Of a DNA stretch of 7,549 nucleotides, positions 1-6,239 are shown in pieces. Origin of the DNA: an uncultured Lachnospiraceae bacterium (lineage in GTDB: Bacteria > Bacillota > Clostridia > Lachnospirales > Lachnospiraceae); NCBI GenBank assembly GCA_910588755.1, contig CAJUQZ010000124.1, positions 1-7,549 of the forward strand. Reading direction: 5' to 3'. The notes under the pieces were generated by a model. The model searched no databases and was not told the origin of the DNA. It saw nothing but the letters and a program-made list of their open reading frames with translations. Within the stretch, counting starts at the first letter, position 1. Every line of letters begins with the position of its first letter. Both the position numbers and the translations under genes were made by a program.

Positions 1-57
1 GCTGCACGCACCCGGCGCGGCGAGTAGTGGAGAAGGTCATTCCCCTACTCGATTGGA
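1..57. repeat. Structured intergenic repeat, copy 1 (cut by window edge)
   Basis: This stretch aligns with 4790-4843 at about 50 identical positions of 57 aligned columns, with four substitutions and three single-base gaps. Identity stops after GATTGGA at 57. It contains a hairpin: CGAGTAG (21-27) pairs perfectly with CTACTCG (45-51), and a weaker inner stem (29-31 with 41-43) follows a T/C mismatch. The left part, starting GCTGCACGCACCC, matches the 3' half of the larger hairpin seen in the complete copy, so the 5' half probably lies before the window. No protein is evident here. The reading frame that crosses it from position 27 is only an upstream extension of the GntR gene. I do not recognise the element as a named family. 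Confidence 0.8.
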
Positions 58-98
58 CACGGGCACCCAAAGGAAATATGTCTTCCTCCCTATCTGTC

Positions 99-127
99 TT
101 GACAAAAATTTGTAGATATAGTATACT
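99..127 (+). promoter_or_regulatory. Sigma-A-type promoter of the GntR-ABC operon
   Basis: A perfect -35 box TTGACA (99-104) is followed by a 17-nt spacer and the -10 box TATACT (122-127), five of six matches to consensus. The start of transcription would fall near 134, inside the operator-like palindrome, giving a leader of about 37 nt before the GntR start codon. It is the only good promoter seen ahead of the three overlapping genes, so it probably drives all of them. Confidence 0.85.
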
Positions 128-135
128 CAACTGTG

Positions 136-157
136 TTAAGTGTATTAATACAGTTAA
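136..157. promoter_or_regulatory. Probable operator of the GntR-family repressor
   Basis: A 22-bp inverted repeat is centred between 146 and 147. The inner 12 bp, TGTATTAATACA (141-152), are a perfect palindrome, and the outer TTAA/TTAA arms also match; the only mismatch is the G140/G153 pair. A second, overlapping inverted repeat, AACTGT (129-134) with ACAGTT (150-155), shares the right half. The site sits just downstream of the -10 box and overlaps the predicted transcription start, which is where a bound repressor would block initiation. GntR-family dimers bind palindromes of this size, and autoregulation is common in the YtrA subfamily. Binding by this particular regulator is inferred from position. 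Confidence 0.75.
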
Positions 158-170
158 AGGAGAGATGGCA

Positions 171-590
171 ATGATTTTGATAGACCACAGGGACAGACGT
201 CCGATATATGAACAGATCATTGAACGGTTTCAGCAAATGATCCTGTGCGGCGCGCTGCAGCCGGGGACACCCATGCCTTCTGTGCGAAGCCTTGCGATGG
301 AGTTGTCATTAAATCCAAATACCATACAGCGCGCTTATCAGGAGCTAGAGCGCGCAGGGTATATCTATACCATGAAGGGAAAGGGTAGCTTTGTGAGCGA
401 AACCGCGACGGCAGCTGAGAATAAGCGCCGGCAGTTGCAGGAGGAACTGCAGGTGTTTACCGACAAGGCGCTGCTTGCGGGCGTCTCTTCGCAGGAGCTG
501 CAAACTATGCTTGACGAATGTGTGTTAAAGAGTAGCGTGCTGACAGACAGGACAAAGGAGGGAGATTATGATAAAAGCGGCCAATGTTAA
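171..590 (+). CDS. GntR-family transcriptional regulator, YtrA-like subfamily
   Basis: This is a 139-residue DNA-binding repressor. The N-terminal winged helix-turn-helix spans about residues 9-76. It carries the GntR hallmark PSVRSLA (36-42), a recognition helix containing NPNTIQRAYQELE (48-60) and a wing GYIYTMKGKGSFV (63-75). The short C-terminal region (about 84-120) is helical and charged and is too small for a FadR- or aminotransferase-type effector domain, which points to the YtrA subfamily, whose short tail serves dimerisation. ATG 171 is preferred because AGGAG (158-162) lies 8 nt upstream; ATG 165 would leave only 2 nt, and an upstream in-frame ATG at 27 lies inside the repeat and ahead of the promoter. 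The last 23 nt overlap the ABC ATPase gene. By analogy with family members it probably represses its own operon; the effector is unknown. Confidence 0.9.
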   Translation: MILIDHRDRRPIYEQIIERFQQMILCGALQPGTPMPSVRSLAMELSLNPNTIQRAYQELERAGYIYTMKGKGSFVSETATAAENKRRQLQEELQVFTDKALLAGVSSQELQTMLDECVLKSSVLTDRTKEGDYDKSGQC

Positions 591-1470
591 GAAATTTTTT
601 GGAGAGATTATGGCGGTAAACGATGTCACCGTGACAATCAACAACGGGGAAGTCTTTGGTCTGATCGGCACAAACGGCGCCGGGAAGAGCACTTTTCTAC
701 GCATGGTAAGTGGCGTGTTAAAGCCAGACAGTGGGACGATCCTTGTGGATGACAGGCCGGTGTACGAAAATCCTACGGTCAAGGCGGATATTTTTTATAT
801 ATCAGACGATCAGTACTTTTTGTCCAATGCCACGCCGATGGATATGGCAGACTTTTACCAGGATTATTATACATCTTTTGACAAGGTGCGGTTTGGGGAG
901 CTGCTTGGGGTCTTTCAGTTAAAGCCTGACAGAAGGATTCATACTTTCTCGAAAGGAATGAAAAAACAGCTCTCCGTGCTTCTTGGCATCTGTGCCAACA
1001 CGAAGTATCTGTTGTGTGACGAGACTTTTGACGGGCTGGATCCTGTCATGCGCCAGGCTGTGAAGAGTGTCTTTGCGGGAGAGCTTGCCGGGAGGGATTT
1101 CACGCCGGTGATTGCGTCCCACAATCTGAGGGAGCTTGAGGATATCTGTGACTGTGTGGGGATTTTGCACCAGGGCGGCGTGCTGATGCAAAAGGATATA
1201 GAAGAGATGAAGTTAAGCATTCACAATATTCAGTGTGTATTCCAGAATGCACAGGATGAGCAGGCAGCACTGGCACGTCTGGAACTTGTCAGGGTTGAGC
1301 GGCGGGGGACGTTAAATATCATCACAGCGCGCGGACAGGCGCAGGAGATTATGCGCACGATTCATTCTTTTTCACCGATTTTTGCGGAAATACTGCCGCT
1401 TACGCTCGAGGAAATCTTTATCAGTGAAACGGAGGTAGTCGGATATGACATCAGGAAACTTATTTTTTAA
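568..1470 (+). CDS. ABC transporter ATP-binding protein
   Basis: This 300-residue cytoplasmic ATPase should power the membrane protein encoded next to it. Visible motifs are Walker A GTNGAGKST (34-42), an ABC signature in the variant form FSKGMKKQ (127-134), Walker B ending LLCDE (148-152, catalytic Glu152), D-loop GLDP (156-159) and switch His185 in ASHNL. Gln82 in SDDQYF is the probable Q-loop residue. The C-terminal 90 residues are less conserved, as in ABC-2 exporter ATPases that carry an extra C-terminal domain. Start ATG 568 has the strong site AAAGGAGGGAG a few bases upstream and lies within the end of the GntR gene. The 3' end overlaps the permease gene by 26 nt. The pairing with a YtrA-like regulator and one large permease suggests an export or envelope-stress function rather than nutrient import; the substrate is unknown. 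Confidence 0.93.
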   Translation: MIKAANVKKFFGEIMAVNDVTVTINNGEVFGLIGTNGAGKSTFLRMVSGVLKPDSGTILVDDRPVYENPTVKADIFYISDDQYFLSNATPMDMADFYQDYYTSFDKVRFGELLGVFQLKPDRRIHTFSKGMKKQLSVLLGICANTKYLLCDETFDGLDPVMRQAVKSVFAGELAGRDFTPVIASHNLRELEDICDCVGILHQGGVLMQKDIEEMKLSIHNIQCVFQNAQDEQAALARLELVRVERRGTLNIITARGQAQEIMRTIHSFSPIFAEILPLTLEEIFISETEVVGYDIRKLIF

Positions 1471-3580
1471 GCTGGTCAGGCAGGACTGCAGAAGGAGAAT
1501 GTGGTGTCCGGTTCTGATATTCATAGCATATTTTCTAGGCATGGAAGTGCACCTGCTCATGGAGCTTGGGAAGTATCTAAAGGAGGAGCAGTTTCAGAGA
1601 GCAGCGCTATATGTGACAGATTATTTCTTTGGCTGTGAGGCTAGTCTCATATCCATTGTCACCTGCGGGGCTGCTTTTTTGTGCGGGATCAGCGGATATG
1701 CCTATCTGCACGCAAAGACACAGCTTGACATGTATCACAGCCTGCCTGCTAGCAGGACACAACTTTTCTGGGCAAAATATGTGTCTGGAATATTGCAGTT
1801 TTTCATTCCTTTTGTGGTGCATACGCTGATTTGTGCAGGAATTGCTGCAAGCCGAGACATATTTACCACAAAAGCAGCTTTTGCCATGCTGTACTACATC
1901 GCACTGCAGCTGGTCGTGTTTGTGCTGGCATATGGTGTGACAGTGCTTGCAGTAATGTTGACTGGAAATATTATTATCAGCATACTGGGCACAGGGGTAT
2001 TATTTTCTTACAGTACTATTTTGTCCGTGCTGTACTGGCTGTTAGCGGAACGTTTTTTCCAGACCTGTGTCATTTATGAAAACCGCGTTGACGCATGGTT
2101 CAGTGACAGCGAGAGGATCTGGTGTTTTTCGCCGCTCTCGATGCTGATACGGCTGTTTATTACCCCATATAACACAACGATGGAGGCAGCACAGAAGTTC
2201 TACAAATACGATGCTGGCTATGTGTGGATTCTGGCAGCGGCGGCAATCGTGTATAGCCTGGCAGCATATTTTATTTATCTCAAAAGAGCGTCCGAGGCGG
2301 CGGGAAGTGCCATTGCATTTCGCGTGGCGGAGCCTGTAATTAAGCCCATGATTGTCATACCGGCTGCTTTTTTTGCCGCGCTGTTTTTTGCAGAGTTGTC
2401 CGCTGATACGGCTTCGGATGGCTGGTTTCTGTTTGGGCTGATATTTAGCTTCGTCATATTCTCCGTCGCAATGGAAATCATCTTTCGTCTGAATCTGCGC
2501 AGTGCATTCATGCATAAGAAGCAGTTTTTGTTCAACGCGGCGTGCACGGCACTGCTCTTTGTTGTGTTGCGATATGATGTGATTGGTTTTGATACATATG
2601 TTCCATCAGATGCCCAGCTGCAAAGCTGCGCGATTTCAGTCCATGCGCTGATGCCGTTGTCGCAGAATATCCAGGTAAGCCCATATGGAGTCCACTTCCT
2701 GAACCCGGACGAATACCGCATGGCAAACATGGCTGTCCAGGGAAATCAAAGCGTCATGGAGCTTGCGAGGAAGGCCGCAAAGGAACAGATTGCATACCAG
2801 TATTTTGATTATTATGAAGGGATTGAGGAGGATCCTGTGTATATCGCGACGCTGGACAGACAGGCGCATTACCAGGCGATATCCTTTGGGTATCATCTCC
2901 TGGATGGAGAGACAGTCTACCGCAAGTACTACATTGATATGGCCGATGCCGATACGGTAAGGCTGCTTTCGGATATCTTTGCCGATCCGATGTATAAGAT
3001 TGGATGCACACCACTCTTTAATGAAAATTGGGATATTGCGTTTGACGCGGTGCGGTGTGAGAACAATTATCGGGTAAAGGAGCTTCGCCTCACACCAGAT
3101 ATGCAGTCAAATTTGATTCAAACATACCAGAGGGAGTACCTGGACCTTTCGCTGGATACAGTCATGCATGTGATCCCTGTCGGCACACTTGATTTTATAA
3201 TCAAAAACGGACACGCCCGCACGAGCTATTCCGGTGAGATGCTCGTATATCCGCAGTTTGAACAGACCATCGCACTGCTGCGGACGTATGGCTTTGATAT
3301 GAATGAAAAACTGACAGCGGACGATGTGAAAGAGATCCGCGTGCAGAAAACATCCGAGGAGGAGGCAGTCGAGTATACAGATAAGGAAGAAATCCAGCAG
3401 ATTCTTGACAATATAGTAAACGACGGTTATTCGTGGCAGATTGGCAGCTTTACCGACTATAGTGACAAGGACTATATTGTTAAGGTTATCTATCATACAC
3501 AGGATAGTGTATCCTCCTACTATTGTTTTGTCAAAGGCCAAGTCCCTGATTTTGTAAAAATATCTAAAAAAAATAATTAA
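1445..3580 (+). CDS. ABC-2-type permease with large extracytoplasmic C-terminal domain
   Basis: This 711-residue membrane protein is the likely transmembrane partner of the preceding ATPase. Roughly eight or nine hydrophobic segments can be seen, near residues 19-37, 66-88, 112-134, 146-172, 175-200, 257-278, 300-318, 326-346 and 359-375. The motif YHSLPASRTQLFWAKY (97-112) after the second segment is typical of ABC-2 permeases found beside GntR-type regulators. About 335 residues after the last segment are hydrophilic and probably form a folded domain outside the cell. The architecture resembles permeases annotated with a DUF6449-type C-terminal domain; that name is from memory and unchecked. 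Start ATG 1445 has GGAGG (1431-1435) 9 nt upstream. Only one permease is encoded, so the transporter may be a homodimer. The substrate cannot be read from sequence; export of, or defence against, a surface-acting compound is an inference from context. Confidence 0.88.
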   Translation: MTSGNLFFKLVRQDCRRRMWCPVLIFIAYFLGMEVHLLMELGKYLKEEQFQRAALYVTDYFFGCEASLISIVTCGAAFLCGISGYAYLHAKTQLDMYHSLPASRTQLFWAKYVSGILQFFIPFVVHTLICAGIAASRDIFTTKAAFAMLYYIALQLVVFVLAYGVTVLAVMLTGNIIISILGTGVLFSYSTILSVLYWLLAERFFQTCVIYENRVDAWFSDSERIWCFSPLSMLIRLFITPYNTTMEAAQKFYKYDAGYVWILAAAAIVYSLAAYFIYLKRASEAAGSAIAFRVAEPVIKPMIVIPAAFFAALFFAELSADTASDGWFLFGLIFSFVIFSVAMEIIFRLNLRSAFMHKKQFLFNAACTALLFVVLRYDVIGFDTYVPSDAQLQSCAISVHALMPLSQNIQVSPYGVHFLNPDEYRMANMAVQGNQSVMELARKAAKEQIAYQYFDYYEGIEEDPVYIATLDRQAHYQAISFGYHLLDGETVYRKYYIDMADADTVRLLSDIFADPMYKIGCTPLFNENWDIAFDAVRCENNYRVKELRLTPDMQSNLIQTYQREYLDLSLDTVMHVIPVGTLDFIIKNGHARTSYSGEMLVYPQFEQTIALLRTYGFDMNEKLTADDVKEIRVQKTSEEEAVEYTDKEEIQQILDNIVNDGYSWQIGSFTDYSDKDYIVKVIYHTQDSVSSYYCFVKGQVPDFVKISKKNN

Positions 3581-3605
3581 CAAATAGCAGCTCTTGTGAT
3601 AAAAT
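3577..3605 (+). promoter_or_regulatory. Extended -10 promoter of the lactonase-family gene
   Basis: TTAACA (3577-3582, five of six to the -35 consensus) overlaps the permease stop codon. After 17 nt comes TGATAAAAT (3597-3605), an extended -10 (TGn plus TAAAAT, five of six). Transcription would start near 3612, leaving a leader of about 55 AT-rich nt. No convincing terminator separates the permease from this gene, so read-through from the ABC operon is possible as well. Confidence 0.6.
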
Positions 3606-3667
3606 ATTTATATATGTTTTTCGTCAATAAAAAATTGATATAAATGTGTAATCAGGAGGAGAACAGG

Positions 3668-4726
3668 ATGGCAGAAAAGAAATGTGTGGCCTATGTATCA
3701 ACGTATACAATGGGTGACAAGCATGGCATTAAGATTTATGATGTCGATATGGAGCATGGACGTTTGAGCGAGAAAGGTGAGGTGCATATCACCAATTCCT
3801 CATATGTCACAATCTCACATAACAGGAAATATCTGTATGCGATCACGGATACCGGCGTTTCAAGCTATCGGATTTTGCCGGACGGGAATTTGGAGTTTGT
3901 GAATACAGCTTCCACGAACAGTATGAGGGGGTGCTATCTCTCGACGGACTATGAGGACAAGTTCCTGTTCTGCGCAGGCTATCATGACGGAAAGATCACC
4001 GTGCTGCACCTGGATTCTAGCACCGGCGCGGTAGACGCCATCACAGACGAGGTGTTTCACAGAGGGCTTGGGAGCATCGCGGAGAGGAGCTACAGACCGC
4101 ATATCAGCTGCGTCAAGATGACAAGGGACAACAAATATCTGTGCGCGGCAGATCTGGGGATTGACTATGTCAATATTTATCGTCTTGACCACGAGAGAGG
4201 TGTGCTTAGACAGGTGGATATTATCCGGTGTGACATTGATTCTGCCCCGAGACATCTCAAATTTTCGGAGGATGGGCAGTTTCTGTATATCGTGAGTGAA
4301 ATGAAGAACTGCATCGATGTGTACAAGTATTATGAGATGGACAATGTACCGTATTTTGACCTGGTGCAGACGATTCCGACTTCGGATAAATTTGAGGTGA
4401 AGGGCGTTGCGGCAAGCGCACTCAATATCTCTGATGATGGCCGGTATATCCTGACATCAACAGCCGGTGATAACTGTGTATCCCTGTTTCAGATCAACCA
4501 GGAAACTGGGGAACTGACCAGACTGTTTTACCTGCCTGTGAGTGGGGAGTATCCCAAGGACGCTGCGCTGTTCCCGGACAACAGGCATCTGGTAAGCTTA
4601 AATCACGAGTCCAACACGATGACCTTTTTCCGTGTGGATTACGAGAATAATTATATGGTCATGAATGGAAAGGAGTTGGAGATCAATCAGGCAAACTGTA
4701 TTATTTTCCATGAACTTCCGCAATAA
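3668..4726 (+). CDS. Lactonase-family beta-propeller protein (6-phosphogluconolactonase-like)
   Basis: This 352-residue protein has the size and repeated strand pattern of the seven-bladed propeller lactonase family (E. coli YbhE/Pgl, B. subtilis YkgB). It starts with the typical YVSTYT segment followed by a 'GIKIYDVD...GRL' blade. Family landmarks are RPHISC near residue 160, AADLGIDYVNIYRL, APRHLKFSEDGQFLYIV and repeated 'DDGRYIL' or 'DNRHLV' blade turns. There is no signal peptide, so it is probably cytoplasmic. In the family these enzymes hydrolyse 6-phosphogluconolactone, but many members have untested function. No pentose-phosphate gene is nearby, and some usual basic positions differ (STAGDN where SNRG is common, YPKD where a PR is common), so the substrate is uncertain. 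ATG 3668 is chosen over in-frame ATG 3644 because AGGAGG (3654-3659) lies 8 nt before it. Confidence 0.82.
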   Translation: MAEKKCVAYVSTYTMGDKHGIKIYDVDMEHGRLSEKGEVHITNSSYVTISHNRKYLYAITDTGVSSYRILPDGNLEFVNTASTNSMRGCYLSTDYEDKFLFCAGYHDGKITVLHLDSSTGAVDAITDEVFHRGLGSIAERSYRPHISCVKMTRDNKYLCAADLGIDYVNIYRLDHERGVLRQVDIIRCDIDSAPRHLKFSEDGQFLYIVSEMKNCIDVYKYYEMDNVPYFDLVQTIPTSDKFEVKGVAASALNISDDGRYILTSTAGDNCVSLFQINQETGELTRLFYLPVSGEYPKDAALFPDNRHLVSLNHESNTMTFFRVDYENNYMVMNGKELEINQANCIIFHELPQ

Positions 4727-4750
4727 AAAAGTGGCGTAAGCCACTTTTTT
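4725..4750. terminator. Bidirectional intrinsic terminator
   Basis: GTGGC (4731-4735) pairs with GCCAC (4740-4744) around a GTAA tetraloop of the stable GNRA type. Six A residues precede the stem and six T residues follow it, so the structure can extend to 11 bp and works in either direction. It overlaps the stop codon of the lactonase-family gene and can also end transcripts coming from aroC on the opposite strand, after they pass through the repeat. Confidence 0.92.
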
Positions 4751-4756
4751 ACTTTT

Positions 4757-4843
4757 TGCACAGGGGTGCGTATGGAAATTAGCAGCTTTGCTGCACGCAC
4801 CCCGCGCAGCGAATAGGGGAAAGTCTTCCCCTACTCGATTGGA
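4757..4843. repeat. Structured intergenic repeat, copy 2 (apparently complete)
   Basis: Two adjacent hairpins make up about 87 bp. Hairpin A: GGGGTGCGT (4763-4771) pairs perfectly with ACGCACCCC (4795-4803); inside it GCAGC (4782-4786) pairs with GCTGC (4790-4794) around TTT, leaving a 10-nt one-sided bulge. TGC (4757-4759) and GCA (4806-4808) can extend the base. Hairpin B: TAGGGGAA (4814-4821) pairs with TTCCCCTA (4826-4833) around AGTC, and CGA (4810-4812) with TCG (4835-4837) across one A/C mismatch. The right 54 bp match positions 1-57. It lies between convergent genes and overlaps the 3' end of aroC. No open reading frame of its own is seen. It could be a REP/MITE-like mobile repeat or a structured 3'-UTR element. 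Confidence 0.82.
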
Positions 4844-5952
4844 TTATAAAACTGTTTGATTTTATCCATTCTGGAGGTCATATTTTGCAAAAGCAGGTCA
4901 AGTACGGTGATGGCTGTCATGGATTCCACCACGACGACTGCTCTTGGGACGATGACCGGATCATGGCGGCCCCTGATCTGAACAGTTATATTTTCCCCGT
5001 TTTGGTTTACTGTTTCCTGTTTCTGGAAGATGGACGGTGTCGGTTTGAAGTGCGCGCGCAGTATGAGTTCGGATCCGTCGCTGATGCCACCTAGAATACC
5101 GCCCGCGTGGTTTGTGGTTTTTGTCACCTTTTGGTCTTGCATACGGAAGCTGTCATTGTTTGTGGAACCGTTTGTGACGGATACCTTTACGCCGTCGCCA
5201 ATTTCAAATGCCTTGACCGCACCGATTGACAAGATGGCTTTTGCAAGAGTTGCATCCAATTTATCAAACACAGGTTCTCCAATTCCAGCGGGCATGCCAC
5301 AGACACGGCAGGCGATGATGCCGCCGGCAGAGTCCATGTTTTCCATGCATTGTTTAAGATAGGCTTCCGCTCTCAGGGAAGCGTCCTTGTCGGGCAGGCC
5401 AGTCGGATTGGTCCGTGCCTCCTCAAGATCCAGCAGACTGATCGGACAGTCCGCATCGGGGATTGCAATGTCACCGATTGCCTGTGTGTAGGCTGTGACT
5501 GTGATACCAAGCTCCGCTAGCAGCTTTGAGGCGATAGCACCCGCTGCGACGCGCCCGATTGTCTCGCGTCCTGAGGAGCGCCCGCCGCCGCGATAATCTC
5601 TGAAACCGTATTTCTGGTCAAAGGTGTAATCCGCATGTCCGGGGCGGTAGTAGGAGGCAATATCGCTGTAGTCCGCGGACCGCTGTGCGGTGTTGCGCAC
5701 GAGCATGGAGATGGGGGTGCCTGTAGTCCGATCCTCAAATATGCCGGACAGAATCTCCACACAGTCGGATTCCTTTCGCTGTGTCGCATAGCGGGAGGAA
5801 CCGGGTTTTCTCCGGTCGAGAAATGCCTGGATATCCTCCGCACAAAGCTTCAGCCCGGCAGGGCAGCCGTCTACGACAACGCCGATGCCAGCTCCGTGGG
5901 ATTCCCCCCAGGTAGTGATCTTAAAAATCGTTCCAAATGTTGAACCTGCCAT
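4831..5952 (-). CDS. aroC: Chorismate synthase
   Basis: This 373-residue cytoplasmic enzyme converts 5-enolpyruvylshikimate-3-phosphate to chorismate, the last step of the shikimate pathway, using reduced FMN without net redox change. Nearly every family motif is present: GESHG (16-20) with conserved His19, DRRKPG (46-51), YRPGHAD with conserved His106 (102-108), GGGRSSGRET (122-131), NHAGGILGGISDG (281-293), KPTPSI (303-308) and RGRHDPV (327-333). Length is normal for the bacterial enzyme. ATG at 5952 is preceded on its strand by AAAGGA at suitable distance. No other aro gene is adjacent, so it appears to be transcribed alone. The last codons and the TAG stop lie inside the structured repeat, so the C-terminal tail NPIE is repeat-derived; this tail follows the conserved core and should not matter for catalysis. 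Confidence 0.98.
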   Translation of the reverse strand: MAGSTFGTIFKITTWGESHGAGIGVVVDGCPAGLKLCAEDIQAFLDRRKPGSSRYATQRKESDCVEILSGIFEDRTTGTPISMLVRNTAQRSADYSDIASYYRPGHADYTFDQKYGFRDYRGGGRSSGRETIGRVAAGAIASKLLAELGITVTAYTQAIGDIAIPDADCPISLLDLEEARTNPTGLPDKDASLRAEAYLKQCMENMDSAGGIIACRVCGMPAGIGEPVFDKLDATLAKAILSIGAVKAFEIGDGVKVSVTNGSTNNDSFRMQDQKVTKTTNHAGGILGGISDGSELILRAHFKPTPSIFQKQETVNQNGENITVQIRGRHDPVIVPRAVVVVESMTAITVLDLLLQNMTSRMDKIKQFYNPIE

Positions 5953-6005
5953 GATTTTTTCCTTTCTTATATAAATATATAAATAATGCTTTACATCTCT
6001 CTTTC

Positions 6006-6034
6006 TTTATATATAGGTAATACTGTATAGACAA
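6006..6034 (-). promoter_or_regulatory. Candidate aroC promoter
   Basis: On the minus strand TTGTCT (6029-6034, four of six to the -35 consensus) and TATAAA (6006-6011, five of six) are separated by 17 nt. Transcription would begin near 6000, about 48 nt before the aroC start codon. A perfect TTGACA also lies just upstream (6038-6043), but its best -10 partner, TATTAC, is only 15 nt away. ACTGT occurs twice, at 6022-6026 and 6036-6040 as read on the plus strand, with 14-bp spacing, within the promoter region; this might be a regulator site but is too short to be sure. Confidence 0.5.
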
Positions 6035-6116
6035 CACTGTCAAAAAGGTTTAAAAAGTGTATTTTAGCAAGACGAACATTAACTAAAATTTCTGTAAACT
6101 TTTTTGCAAATAAAGG

Positions 6117-6143
6117 TTGCATTTATGCTCTATAACGTATAAT
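6117..6143 (+). promoter_or_regulatory. Alternative promoter candidate for the carboxypeptidase gene
   Basis: TTGCAT (6117-6122) and a perfect TATAAT (6138-6143) lie 15 nt apart, which is shorter than the preferred 17. A second TATAAT (6146-6151) overlaps a 23-nt spacing and is less likely. If used, the leader would be close to 180 nt and would contain the second TGCAAA-N7-TGCA motif. Confidence 0.3.
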
Positions 6144-6230
6144 ATTATAATTGTAAATGGTACGAAAATCAAGATATAGTGTTTTTTATTTGTATTTTTG
6201 CAAAATATTGATGCAAAATAATGAACAGTG

Positions 6231-6239
6231 TGTTATGAT
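6231..6239 (+). promoter_or_regulatory. Extended -10 promoter candidate for the carboxypeptidase gene
   Basis: TGTTATGAT contains the TGn extension and TATGAT, five of six to the -10 consensus. There is no good -35 at 17 nt; TTGATG (6208-6213) is 20 nt away, but extended -10 promoters tolerate this. Transcription would start near 6246, leaving a leader of about 80 nt before the start codon. Confidence 0.4.

Noticed and set aside
27..170. Upstream extension of the GntR reading frame to ATG 27
   Set aside because: It would start inside the repeat and before the promoter, it lacks a ribosome binding site, and the added residues do not resemble GntR proteins. The ATG at 171 is well placed behind AGGAG.
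2042..3583. Several long antisense reading frames opposite the permease gene
   Set aside because: They have no recognisable domains, poor start sites and low-complexity shadow composition. The plus-strand frame has clear membrane and motif structure.
3644..3667. Upstream ATG 3644 of the lactonase-family gene
   Set aside because: The AGGAGG site lies downstream of this ATG and is correctly spaced for ATG 3668. The eight extra residues do not belong to the family N-terminus.
1..4843. Composite transposon bounded by the two repeat copies
   Set aside because: The copies are in the same orientation and diverged, there is no transposase or integrase between them, and the intervening genes show no change in composition that I can see. 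Independent copies of a dispersed repeat are simpler.
4885..5943. Plus-strand reading frames opposite aroC
   Set aside because: They are shadows of a fully conserved chorismate synthase and have no ribosome binding sites or family features.
5953..6060. Possible T-box or riboswitch leader for aroC
   Set aside because: The leader from the predicted promoter is only about 48 AT-rich nt, with no specifier stem, antiterminator or terminator hairpin.
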